Assembly (NCBI GenBank): GCA_902791475.1
Contig: CADAWC010000029.1
Coordinates: 1-64,000 of the forward strand
Origin: Fibrobacter succinogenes
Lineage (GTDB): Bacteria; Fibrobacterota; Fibrobacteria; Fibrobacterales; Fibrobacteraceae
DNA: 64,000 bases
Direction: 5' to 3'
In this document: one piece after another, positions 1 to 7,513 of the stretch
Position numbering within the stretch: position 1 is the stretch's first letter
How the letters are laid out: each line of letters begins with the position of its first letter
Program-made: the position numbers and the translations under genes
The notes under the pieces: model-generated
The model's database searches: none
The model's input: only the letters and a program-made list of their open reading frames with translations
Told to the model about the DNA's origin: nothing

Positions 1-99
1 ATAAAGTTGCGCCTAAAAGGAATGAGTCCGGTACAATACCGGACTCATAACTCAATTTTATCCTAACTTTAAACCGTCCAACTTTCTGGGGTCAGTTCA
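1..99 (+). mobile_element. Right end of an IS3-family insertion sequence: transposase C-terminus plus terminal inverted repeat
   Basis: Frame 1 from the window edge encodes a short tail ending in KGMSPVQYRT and a TAA stop at 64-66. This is the usual C-terminus of the IS3-family OrfB integrase (the L-K-G-x-S-P-V-x-Y-R motif). Ten bases after the stop, positions 76-99 read, on the complementary strand, as a TGAACTGACCCC-type end followed by AGTTGGAC, which is the typical IS3-group terminal repeat. Only the end is in the window, so it is not possible to say whether the element is intact. A perfect GAGTCCGGTA hairpin at 26-48 falls inside these last codons. Confidence 0.8.
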
Positions 100-143
100 T
101 CCCGCGACTTTTTTAATTGTAAACCAGACGAACAGAAACTATT

Positions 144-188
144 CTTTCGTCTCTCGTCTGTAGGTGCGCAGCACCGTTCTTTCGTCTA
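144..188. repeat. Interspersed palindromic repeat, family C (copy 1)
   Basis: The pattern is TTCGTCTCTCGTC, then a small stem (GGTGC-GCA-GCACC), then GTTCTTTCGTCTA. A second copy lies in inverted orientation at 42281-42319 and a third, with a different inner stem, inside coding sequence at 19001-19055. The unit looks like a fixed outer arm around a variable hairpin. Confidence 0.6.
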
Positions 189-207
189 ATATATAAATGT
201 GCATATA

Positions 208-280
208 GGCTTCCCACCTTTGCTTCGACAAGCTCAGTACAGGCTTGGGAAGCCATGCTTTTCATCAATAGATGAAAAGC
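208..280. repeat. Two nested stem-loops at the 3' end of glnN
   Basis: GGCTTCCCA (208-216) pairs with TGGGAAGCC (246-254) around a loop that contains the GCTTCGACAAGCTCAGT phrase. Next to it GCTTTTCATC (257-266) pairs with GATGAAAAGC (271-280), and this second stem spans the glnN stop codon. No T-run follows in the glnN direction, so neither is a textbook intrinsic terminator. They may protect or process the 3' end. Confidence 0.45.
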
Positions 281-2382
281 ATCTCGCGATACTTCGGCAG
301 CGGCCAAAGTTCGTCCGGCACAATCTTTTCGAGGCTATCCACTTCCTTACGGAGAGTGGCAATCGCATCGACAATGCCTTCATGGAGTCCACCGAGCGAT
401 TTTTCCATTACGTCAATTGCAGCCGTCAAACGATTCAAGCCTTCGCCAAGTGATTTGGCGTAGCCGTCAAGACCCGGAAAACCCTGGTTAAGGGCCATTT
501 CGTTTGTCTTGAGCGCCTTGGAGTATGCTTCGACAACAGCAGGCAAAATGATGTTCTTCGCCATGTCGCGAGCGATTTCACCTTCGATATGGATGCGCTT
601 GTGGTAATCTTCCACATTCACTTCGTAACGAGAAACCATTTCGGCACGGTTCATCACGCCATACTTTTCGAAGAGCGCAATGTTTTCGTCCTTCGTCAAA
701 GCCTTGAGCGCTTCCATAGAAGTACGGATGTTCGGGAGGCCACGCTTTTCAGCTTCCTTCACCCATTCTTCGGTGTAACCGTTTCCGTTGTACAAAATGC
801 GCTTGTGTTCCTTCACAATCTTTTGCAAAATCTTTTGCAGGCCCGTGTGGAAATTCTTGTCATCAAGCTTTTCGAGCTGTTCCGAAATCATGTCGAAAGC
901 TTCAGCGACAATCGTATTTATAACAACGTTCGGTTCAGAACAACTTTGGCTAGAACCCGGTGCACGGAATTCAAACTTGTTGCCCGTAAATGCAAACGGC
1001 GAAGTTCTGTTGCGGTCCGTAGCGTCACGTGGGAGTGGCGGAAGCGTATCAGAGCCAAGCTTCATGGCACCCGCTTGCTTGCTAGACTTCGGCACGCCTT
1101 GTTCCAGCTGTTCAATCACGTCCATAAGCTGATCGCCGAGGTAAATGGAGATGATTGCCGGAGGAGCTTCGTGAGCACCGAGACGGTGGTCGTTACCAGC
1201 ACCTGCGCAAGTCATGCGGAGCAAATCAGCATGCGTATCGACAGCATACATGATAGCGCAAATGGCAGTGAGGAACACGGCGTTCTGGTGCGGGTCCTTG
1301 CCCGGATTGAGCAAATTGCCCTTGCCGTAAGAAAGACTCCAGTTGTTATGCTTGCCAGAACCGTTCACACCTGCAAACGGCTTTTCGTGCAACAAGCAAA
1401 CGAGACCGTAGCGGTCCGCCACATTGCGGAGCGTTTCCATCACGAGCATATTGTGGTCGCACGCGAGGTTCACTTCTTCAAAGAGCGGAGCAAGTTCGAA
1501 TTGAGCCGGAGCCACTTCGTTGTGACGAGTCTTTGCCGGAATACCAAGCTTCCACAGTTCCTTTTCCACATCGTTCATAAAGTTCAAGATGCGGCTCGGA
1601 ATGCTACCAAAGTAATGGTCATTCATTTGTTGGTGCTTTGCAGGAGTTGCACCGAAAATCGTGCGGCCAGCCTGGTACAGGTCCGGACGTTGCAGATAAA
1701 ATCTCTTGTCGATGAGGAAGTATTCCTGTTCAGCGCCAAGCGTAACAGTCGTCTTCTTCGGACCAGCCTTAAAGCAAGTCATGAGGCGGCGAGTCGACTT
1801 GGAAAGAGCCTGCAAGCTGCGGAGGAGCGGAGTCTTCTTGTCGAGAGCTTCACCCGTGTAGCTGCAGAATGCCGTCGGGATGCAGAGTGTTGCTCCATTG
1901 CCGTGACGCTTGATGAACGCCGGAGAAGTCGGGTCCCAAGCGGTATAGCCGCGAGCCTCGAACGTGGAGCGCAAACCACCACTCGGGAAGCTCGAAGCGT
2001 CCGGTTCGCCCACAATCAAATTCTTACCGCTGAAAGCCATAATAGCCTTACCACCAGACGGTTCAATAAAGCTGTCGTGCTTTTCGGCCGTCGAACCCGT
2101 CAAAGGCTGGAACCAATGCGTAAAGTGCGTTGCGCCGCGATCCATTGCCCAGCGCTTCATAGCGTGAGCGACATCGCCTGCAATGCTCGGATCAAGAGCC
2201 ACGCCCTCGTCAATCGTTGCAAGCAACTTCTCGCAAATGTCCTTCGGGAGGTAGGTGCGCATGGCATCGGCATTGAAAACGTCTTCGCCATAGAAATCGA
2301 CATTCGCAGGAGCGGCAGGCTTCACAGCACTCACCGGAGCGGTCGCGATATCGTAGATGGCCTTATTACGACTATTGTTCAT
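265..2382 (-). CDS. glnN: Glutamine synthetase type III
   Basis: ATP-dependent formation of glutamine from glutamate and ammonia, the main entry of ammonia nitrogen in many rumen and gut anaerobes. The 705-residue length fits the GSIII family (about 700-730), well above GSI (about 470). Visible motifs in order are GAEQEYFLID (metal/glutamate site), NEVAPAQFELAP, the NGSGKHNNWSL loop and GNDHRLGAHEAPPAI, all characteristic of GSIII. The protein is cytosolic and probably a double-ring dodecamer like other GSIII enzymes. The gene is transcribed away from a sigma-54-type activator across a 386-bp intergenic region holding a duplicated palindromic site, which suggests nitrogen control. The start ATG is followed by an Ala/Pro-rich leader of about 30 residues before the conserved core. 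Confidence 0.96.
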   Translation of the reverse strand: MNNSRNKAIYDIATAPVSAVKPAAPANVDFYGEDVFNADAMRTYLPKDICEKLLATIDEGVALDPSIAGDVAHAMKRWAMDRGATHFTHWFQPLTGSTAEKHDSFIEPSGGKAIMAFSGKNLIVGEPDASSFPSGGLRSTFEARGYTAWDPTSPAFIKRHGNGATLCIPTAFCSYTGEALDKKTPLLRSLQALSKSTRRLMTCFKAGPKKTTVTLGAEQEYFLIDKRFYLQRPDLYQAGRTIFGATPAKHQQMNDHYFGSIPSRILNFMNDVEKELWKLGIPAKTRHNEVAPAQFELAPLFEEVNLACDHNMLVMETLRNVADRYGLVCLLHEKPFAGVNGSGKHNNWSLSYGKGNLLNPGKDPHQNAVFLTAICAIMYAVDTHADLLRMTCAGAGNDHRLGAHEAPPAIISIYLGDQLMDVIEQLEQGVPKSSKQAGAMKLGSDTLPPLPRDATDRNRTSPFAFTGNKFEFRAPGSSQSCSEPNVVINTIVAEAFDMISEQLEKLDDKNFHTGLQKILQKIVKEHKRILYNGNGYTEEWVKEAEKRGLPNIRTSMEALKALTKDENIALFEKYGVMNRAEMVSRYEVNVEDYHKRIHIEGEIARDMAKNIILPAVVEAYSKALKTNEMALNQGFPGLDGYAKSLGEGLNRLTAAIDVMEKSLGGLHEGIVDAIATLRKEVDSLEKIVPDELWPLPKYREMLFIY

Positions 2383-2430
2383 TTTTTACCCTATTCTATC
2401 AAAGTTTCTGTCCAGCCATCCCTTCTTCTT

Positions 2431-2506
2431 GTCATCCCCGATTTATTCGGGGATCTCCATCTCGTTTTTTGAAAAGGAGGTGCCCGCTTTCGCGGGCATG
2501 ACAAAG
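2431..2506. repeat. Interspersed palindromic repeats, families B and A in tandem
   Basis: GTCATCCCCGA..TTCGGGGATCTCC (2431-2458) is followed by AAAAGGAGGTGCCCGC..GCGGGCATGACAAAG (2472-2506). The second unit recurs at 18174, 18924, 25565, 40240, 42419 and 62467. Related copies of the first recur at 11296, 40177, 42450 and 62431. Confidence 0.7.
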
Positions 2507-2620
2507 CAAAACAATTAATCCAGAATAGCAGAACACTGACTTTTTGTTTTACGAACTATAAGTTAGCAATGCTTTTACCCCTTTGCACCGTACAAAATCG
2601 CCTATTTTCGCCTCGTTTCA

Positions 2621-2665
2621 TTACATTTTTGTAAAATTATATCAGTTTATTACATTTTTGTAAAA
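2621..2665. promoter_or_regulatory. Duplicated palindromic site TTACATTTTTGTAAAA, candidate operator
   Basis: Two identical 16-bp copies start at 2621 and 2650, so their starts are 29 bp apart. Each is an inverted repeat (TTACA/TGTAA with a 4-bp centre). The tandem placement between two divergent nitrogen-type genes fits binding sites for a dimeric repressor or activator. Which protein binds cannot be read from sequence. Confidence 0.45.
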
Positions 2666-2712
2666 CAAGAACGTTATTTATTACTATATTAAACACGTTC
2701 ATCTCTCCTAGA

Positions 2713-2744
2713 GCTGCGCCGGGCTGCCGAAGGCTCGGCGCAGC
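2713..2744 (+). other. GC-rich leader hairpin upstream of the sigma-54-type activator
   Basis: GCTGCGCCG (2713-2721) pairs perfectly with CGGCGCAGC (2736-2744), 24 bases before the activator ATG. No Shine-Dalgarno sequence is evident between hairpin and start. It could affect translation or be another repeat-derived stem. Confidence 0.4.
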
Positions 2745-2768
2745 AACAGAGATTTTCCGAAATGCAAA

Positions 2769-3908
2769 ATGGATATCGAAGCTCTTGAAAACACGACTTT
2801 CGCGGCCATCGTCGAGAAAATCCAAAAGGTTCGCAAGCGTGGCGAACTCTTAGAGAGCATTCACGGGATTTTAAAGAAAAACTTCGAAACCGTCGAAGCG
2901 GAACACCAAATCGAATGCCAAAAAATCCGTAACGTCATTGAAGGCATTCCAGGCGAACTCATCGGCAACACGCGCGAAATGCGCGAAGTAAGCAAGCTCG
3001 TCCGCCAAATCGCCCCCACAGCCGCAACAGTCCTTATCCGCGGCAAGGCAGGCACCGGCAAGGAATACGTCGCCCGCAGCATTCACGAACTTTCGGAACG
3101 CAAGGATTCCCCGTTCGTAGCGCTCAACTGCGACGCCCTCACCGAAGGAGCAAACTCTTTTGAAAGTGAACTTTTCGGCTTTGAACGCGGAGCATTCACA
3201 GGCGCCACCAACCGCCACATCGGCAAGGCCGAACAAGCTAACGGCGGCACGCTCTTTCTAGATGAAGTCGCCGACTTGCCGCTCCCCGCGCAAATCAAGC
3301 TTTTGCAATTTATTCAGGAACAAAGTTTCAAGCGCCTCGGCAGCAACATCGAGCAACGCTGCAATGTGCGCCTCATCGCGAGCACCGGCAAAAATCTCGA
3401 AGCCATGATGCAACATGGCGCGTTCCGCGAAGACCTTTACTACCGCCTGAACATTTTCCAGATTTCGCTCCCCGAGCTCATCCAGCGCAAGACGGACATT
3501 CTGCTTTTAGCAGACCATTTCATCGAAAAGATGAATTACAAATACGGCAAGAAAATTTTGCGCTTAAGCTCACCCGCCATCGACATGCTCATGAGCTACC
3601 ATTGGCCCGGTAACGTACGCGAACTCGAAAACTGCATCGAACACGCATGCCTCGCCACAACCGATGTCTGCATTAACGCCTATGATTTGCCGCCCACGTT
3701 GCAAACCGACGTCACGTCAGGAACGTCCGTACTCCCCGAAGGCAATAGCCCGCTCGCCACGCTGATGGACAGCTACGAGCGTGAAATCTTAAGCGAAGCA
3801 CTCCGCCGTCATGACGGCAACATGAGCGCCGCCGGGCGCGACCTTTCCGTAAGCCCGCGCATGATGCTATACAAAATAAGGCGGCTAGGAATAGCCGCCT
3901 CGAATTGA
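2769..3908 (+). CDS. Sigma-54-dependent transcriptional activator (AAA+ with Fis-type HTH)
   Basis: A bacterial enhancer-binding protein that remodels sigma-54 RNA polymerase. After a short, unclassified N-terminal segment of about 65 residues come the AAA+ domain with Walker A GKAGTGKE (residues 92-99), the sigma-54 contact loop GAFTGA (141-146) and Walker B GTLFLDEVADL (160-170). The WPGNVRELEN sensor motif follows, and then a C-terminal Fis-type helix-turn-helix ending in LYKIRRLGI. There is no receiver or GAF domain, so its activity is probably controlled through the short N-terminus, a partner protein or its own expression. Its divergent position makes glnN a plausible target. A 9-bp inverted repeat (3879-3900) lies in its last codons. 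Confidence 0.9.
   Translation: MDIEALENTTFAAIVEKIQKVRKRGELLESIHGILKKNFETVEAEHQIECQKIRNVIEGIPGELIGNTREMREVSKLVRQIAPTAATVLIRGKAGTGKEYVARSIHELSERKDSPFVALNCDALTEGANSFESELFGFERGAFTGATNRHIGKAEQANGGTLFLDEVADLPLPAQIKLLQFIQEQSFKRLGSNIEQRCNVRLIASTGKNLEAMMQHGAFREDLYYRLNIFQISLPELIQRKTDILLLADHFIEKMNYKYGKKILRLSSPAIDMLMSYHWPGNVRELENCIEHACLATTDVCINAYDLPPTLQTDVTSGTSVLPEGNSPLATLMDSYEREILSEALRRHDGNMSAAGRDLSVSPRMMLYKIRRLGIAASN
3879..3900. other. Perfect inverted repeat over the last codons of the activator
   Basis: AGGCGGCTA-GGAA-TAGCCGCCT forms a 9-bp stem with a GGAA tetraloop, ending a few bases before the stop codon. There is no U-tract after it. Confidence 0.5.
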
Positions 3909-3917
3909 GTATCGCAT

Positions 3918-3997
3918 TGGATTCTATCGGGCTTCGCGCTTCTAAATGACAGAAGACATTGTCACCCTGGAGTGAGAGCAACGATCGATAGGGTCCA
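3918..3997. repeat. Interspersed repeat, family B-like
   Basis: TTGGATTCTATCGG is followed by GTCACCCTGGAGTGAGAGC and GATAGGGTCCA, the same vocabulary as the GTCATTCTGAGCGAAGC..GAATCC units seen elsewhere in the window. It fills the gap between two converging genes. Confidence 0.55.
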
Positions 3998-4006
3998 TTA
4001 TTTTTA

Positions 4007-5092
4007 TTATCTCACGATTGCGATGTTGTAAACCGGGAGCATATCCTTCGGAGCTTCAATCTTATTCAGCTTGCCATCTTCGTATGCATAAAGCGCAGCC
4101 TTGGAGCCACGATCACCGATGTAGAGCACACCAGTAGCTTCATCATAAGCAAGACTTTCAACGTCATCCACACCAGAAATCTTTTTCACAGACTTTTCAG
4201 CAAGATCAACTTCAGCAAGAGACACACTACCCCACTGTTCAATCACAGGAGCATAGGCAATGCCATCTGCAAGAACGATCGTATTCCAGACGCCGCCACC
4301 CAACTTCTTGCCATCAACAACCATCGAGGAACTCTTCTTGGCAAAGTCGACAACTTCGATACCACGAGTATCATCAGCATCCATATGATAGGTTTCAAGA
4401 TTCCATTCACCAGCGGATGCCACATAAAGCTTACCCTTGGTAAAGCCCATTGCCATCGGATTTTTCTTCGCAAGTCTAATTGTATCCAGAAAATCGCCAT
4501 TATCAAGCTTATACATAGCAAGGAGAGCCGGAACCTTAAAATTATAATTCTCAGAACGGCCAAAGAGCGCGAACAAGGTATCACCACTCACTTCAAGATC
4601 CACAAGGTTCGGAGATAAAGCTTCGCCTTGGCAGAACTTATCCGTATTAATAGTCTTGGTAATCTTACCATCCTTTACGGACACCTTTACAATTTTAGCG
4701 ACATTTTCATACGAGACCCAAACTTCATCTTTATTGGCCTTTACAAGGTCGCTCGGGTTGGCTTCTTTATCCAATTTTTTCTGCCATTTTGCCTTATTTT
4801 CAGAAACATCAACAAGCGTAAGGTTGTCCTTACCCTTTCTTTCAAGGACGAAAAGATTACCATCAAGGCCAATTATCTTGGTATCTTGATAGAATTCAAG
4901 AGACGTCCCCGACAATTTGTCGTCATCCACTCCATAGAGTTCGCCGACTTCACTTGCATTTCCATCAGATGCAAATGCATAAACAGAACCCGGCTTAAGC
5001 GGTTCATCATCAGCAGAAGTGGAGTTGTCCGAGCAAGCCGTCATATAGAGGGCGAGGGACGATGCCGTTGCAAGCATGAGGAATTTTTTCAT
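4007..5092 (-). CDS. Beta-propeller surface lipoprotein, BtuG-like B12-binding candidate
   Basis: A 361-residue lipoprotein. The signal peptide ends in a lipobox with Cys-20 (LYMTAC) and is followed by an acidic/serine tether. The rest is made of short repeated blades of the YncE/DUF5074 kind (for example NPSDLVKANKDEVWVS and YDEATGVLYIGDRG), as expected for a seven-bladed propeller. It lies 71 nt downstream of a riboswitch-controlled TonB receptor on the same strand. In Bacteroides, BtuG is a propeller lipoprotein that captures B12 on top of BtuB. The architecture, the gene order and the riboswitch support the same role here, but the sequence alone does not prove B12 binding. The alternative is a propeller for another ligand. 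Confidence 0.75.
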   Translation of the reverse strand: MKKFLMLATASSLALYMTACSDNSTSADDEPLKPGSVYAFASDGNASEVGELYGVDDDKLSGTSLEFYQDTKIIGLDGNLFVLERKGKDNLTLVDVSENKAKWQKKLDKEANPSDLVKANKDEVWVSYENVAKIVKVSVKDGKITKTINTDKFCQGEALSPNLVDLEVSGDTLFALFGRSENYNFKVPALLAMYKLDNGDFLDTIRLAKKNPMAMGFTKGKLYVASAGEWNLETYHMDADDTRGIEVVDFAKKSSSMVVDGKKLGGGVWNTIVLADGIAYAPVIEQWGSVSLAEVDLAEKSVKKISGVDDVESLAYDEATGVLYIGDRGSKAALYAYEDGKLNKIEAPKDMLPVYNIAIVR

Positions 5093-5158
5093 ATTGGTTC
5101 CTTTTTATGTTTTTCGCAGACGATGTGAATTACAGATTTTGCAAGTCCCATTCTGCGC

Positions 5159-5173
5159 GGGGTTTAAAACCCC
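5159..5173. other. Palindrome over the stop of the TonB receptor gene
   Basis: GGGGTTTAAAACCCC spans the last codons and stop of the receptor gene, between the two cistrons of the B12 unit. It may set the relative level of the downstream lipoprotein. Confidence 0.4.
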
Positions 5174-7257
5174 TGTGTTAATGTCAATTTGTACTCTCGC
5201 CCTGGAGTTGGGAATGAAATATATGGATTTCTATACGTTTCATCCGTCAGGTTCCGGAGCGCAAAGACAAGTCGTGTTTTTGTAAAAGGGGTATAGCCCA
5301 AAGCAAAGTGGTGCAAATCAACAGCAGGCTGTTTTATGCGATTTGCACGGTCATCAAAGATGTCGGTACGATATTCCGAAGTCCATGTCAAATCGAGATG
5401 GAACGGTAAATCAAATCGAGCTTCGGCATAATATGAACGCGCAGGTTCATTCGGGAGTTGTTTGCCATAGTAATACTTTTCATCGCTACGATCTTCAGCA
5501 TCTTGGAATGTCGCACGTAAAACCACGGAAAGCCATTTTTTCGGCCTACTTTCGAGTTCCGCTTCAAGCCCACGAATATGCGCTTCTCCAACATTCTTCG
5601 GTTTTGAAATACCTGCACTCACCAACCAATAAATTCCATTATCCAAATCGGTTTCAAAATACGTTGCGCGAATTGCGGTATTGCTTTTGGGAATCATATA
5701 ATAGCCACCGACTTCAAAACGCAACGCCGATTCATCCTTCAAATCAGGATTTGAGAGCATTCCTGGATAAACACCATAAAGCTCCATCAATTGTGGCGTA
5801 CGAACAAATCGTCCAAAACTCAAGTTGCCACCGAACCGAGAATTCGGTGCATCATAGCGCACAAAGCCTCGTCCAGACCACGAAACATTACGGTCTTTCG
5901 CTGTTTTCAGCACAACCGATGTCGTAGGCTGAACAAATTTTCCACCATGAATATCATCCTTGACAATTAACGCCGAAGCTTCACCGCCTACAGAAAGGTT
6001 TCGAACAACATCATAAGAAACATCACCAGAAATATTCGTCGCAACACGCATCAAGTTCCATTTACTCGACGACGTCCCCCGCTTTTCATAATAGGACGCA
6101 TCCAAGGATAAACGCAAATTCGCTTCTAGCCGTTCTCCCAAATAACTGGCAACGATTTCAGGGGCGAGGCTATAACCCGCAGCACCATATTCCTGCATTC
6201 CAGACATCGTATAGCCCAGATGATCCAATGGATAATACGAATGCGAAGTCGCCTTTTCATACTTTCCCGTCAGCGAAAGTTCCAACCAAAGCCAACCGAG
6301 CAACTGCGGAAGTTCTGCACGATACGTCGTCTGTACAAACTCGCCCTTGTAGCCCGCCACAGACGTTTGGTCGTCATCGCGTCCTGGGTTACCGCCTTCC
6401 GAACGGCTAAAGTTAAAATTCAAAGTCGAAAACACACCATTCGCATGCAAGACGCGAACTTTGGCAAGCCCAGAATATTCCGTAAATTCAGCGTTCCTGC
6501 GCGTATCCGTAAAATCGTCATCGGGATTGTACGGCGTTCCGTTCTGGCTATCAAATTCGTAATCGTTATCGCTGTACCGCGCCGACAAAGACGCGCTCAC
6601 CGAGGCGCTATCCGTCAAGCGAGAAAGCAACTGCGTCGAAGCCTCCCACGTGTTGTGGCTACCATAGCTCAAAAGCACACGACCCGATTTCTTTTCTTCG
6701 GGCTTTAACACGGCTTCAGCAGGCTTCGAACCTTTTGTGATAAAGTTGATAGCACCGCCAATGCCGCGACCGCCAAACTTCGCCGGCACACGGTCCTTGT
6801 AGACTTCAATCTTTTCAATCTGATTCAGGTCAATTGATCCAAAATCAACTGCACCGCCCGACGCATCATTCAGCGGGATTCCGTCCATACAAACGACAAT
6901 ATTCTTTGCAGAAATTCCGCGAATGCTCACGGTCTGGAAGCTACCGACACCGCCCTGGCGCGTGTACTGTACGCCCGGCAAAGAAGCCAAGACTTCAGCC
7001 GCCGAAAGCGAACGGCCTTCCCACGCTTCGGGCAAAACTTCGGCATAGCTCGAAGACGCCTGCAACGGCTTTTCAACACTCGTCGTCTCGTAAACAGAGG
7101 ACTCGCCTAAATCTTGAACAAACTCTTCGGAAAAACTAGAAACGCTCGCAAGCAGTACGGCCGCGCACACGCGAACGCCCAAGAGACTGCCAGAACGACT
7201 GCACGCAGTCAAACACCCACGCAAACGCGTGGTTATGCAAAGCGATGTCTTTCGCAC
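5164..7257 (-). CDS. btuB: TonB-dependent outer-membrane receptor, cobalamin type
   Basis: A 697-residue TonB-dependent transporter. The N-terminus has a signal peptide (hydrophobic stretch near residues 27-42) and a possible TonB box around ETTSV. The plug domain has the usual VSIRGISAKNIVVCMDGIPL and GGAINFITKG motifs, and the barrel ends in Phe. The assignment to cobalamin rests on the riboswitch directly upstream (7290-7476) and on the propeller lipoprotein gene directly downstream. The start is a GTG, because no ATG in this frame precedes the signal peptide; there is no strong Shine-Dalgarno, and a hairpin lies just upstream. The function would be TonB-powered import of B12 or related corrinoids into the periplasm. 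Confidence 0.88.
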   Translation of the reverse strand: MRKTSLCITTRLRGCLTACSRSGSLLGVRVCAAVLLASVSSFSEEFVQDLGESSVYETTSVEKPLQASSSYAEVLPEAWEGRSLSAAEVLASLPGVQYTRQGGVGSFQTVSIRGISAKNIVVCMDGIPLNDASGGAVDFGSIDLNQIEKIEVYKDRVPAKFGGRGIGGAINFITKGSKPAEAVLKPEEKKSGRVLLSYGSHNTWEASTQLLSRLTDSASVSASLSARYSDNDYEFDSQNGTPYNPDDDFTDTRRNAEFTEYSGLAKVRVLHANGVFSTLNFNFSRSEGGNPGRDDDQTSVAGYKGEFVQTTYRAELPQLLGWLWLELSLTGKYEKATSHSYYPLDHLGYTMSGMQEYGAAGYSLAPEIVASYLGERLEANLRLSLDASYYEKRGTSSSKWNLMRVATNISGDVSYDVVRNLSVGGEASALIVKDDIHGGKFVQPTTSVVLKTAKDRNVSWSGRGFVRYDAPNSRFGGNLSFGRFVRTPQLMELYGVYPGMLSNPDLKDESALRFEVGGYYMIPKSNTAIRATYFETDLDNGIYWLVSAGISKPKNVGEAHIRGLEAELESRPKKWLSVVLRATFQDAEDRSDEKYYYGKQLPNEPARSYYAEARFDLPFHLDLTWTSEYRTDIFDDRANRIKQPAVDLHHFALGYTPFTKTRLVFALRNLTDETYRNPYISFPTPGREYKLTLTQGF

Positions 7258-7264
7258 CGTTTAA

Positions 7265-7290
7265 CAACCCGTGGCGCAAAGCGCCCGTTG
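7265..7290 (-). promoter_or_regulatory. Hairpin between riboswitch aptamer and btuB start (possible expression platform)
   Basis: CAAC (7265-7268) pairs with GTTG (7287-7290), enclosing GGCGC-AAA-GCGCC (7273-7285). It sits between the B12 box and the GTG start at 7257 and lacks a T-run, so control of translation is more likely than termination. Confidence 0.5.
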
Positions 7291-7476
7291 TGCCTTACAG
7301 TTCTTCTGACTCGGGGATCCCTCTACTTCCAGCCCCTTCACACCCACCTTGCGGCAAGCATTGGTTTATGCTGGTTTCGTCCTCCCTTACAGCGGCGAGA
7401 CCGTTCCCGGCTTTCACGGGATTCTCTTATATCGCATCAGCGGTGACACGATACAGCGTTTTACCGCATAAGGCAT
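7290..7476 (-). promoter_or_regulatory. Cobalamin riboswitch
   Basis: Read on the minus strand, the aptamer opens with TGCCTTA (7469-7475) and closes with the exact complement TAAGGCA (7291-7297), forming P1. The core contains the conserved run around ATCCCGTGAAAGCCGGGAA followed by CGGTCTCGCCGCTGTAAGG. The 3' side has the B12-box variant GAGTCAGAAGAACTGTAAGGC. This is a full-length adenosylcobalamin-type layout. It should repress the downstream receptor and lipoprotein genes when B12 is plentiful. Confidence 0.92.
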
Positions 7477-7513
7477 TACCTATGAAAAATATAGTAAACA
7501 ATTCGGGGCGTTG

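Larger units (their letters stand above)
2383..2768. other. 386-bp divergent intergenic region between glnN and the sigma-54-type activator
   Basis: No gene is seen here. It holds a compound palindromic repeat (2431-2506), two copies of TTACATTTTTGTAAAA (2621-2636 and 2650-2665) and a GC-rich hairpin (2713-2744) just before the activator start. A convincing -24/-12 (GG-N10-GC) sigma-54 promoter was not found by eye on either strand. Confidence 0.6.

Noticed and set aside
26..48. Perfect hairpin GAGTCCGGTA/TACCGGACTC considered as a terminator
   Set aside because: It lies inside the last codons of the IS3-type transposase and has no T-run on either strand.
589..2472. Long plus-strand open frame (627 codons) opposite glnN
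   Set aside because: It is the antisense shadow of a strongly biased gene. The product is rich in Arg, His and Val with no domain, while the minus strand encodes an unambiguous glutamine synthetase. The same applies to 42995-45241, 32141-33562, 30648-31988, 33566-34669 and other long antisense frames.
2431..2506. Repeats considered as part of a CRISPR array
   Set aside because: Copies are dispersed over 60 kb, not regularly spaced, have palindromic arms and no spacers, and no cas genes are present.
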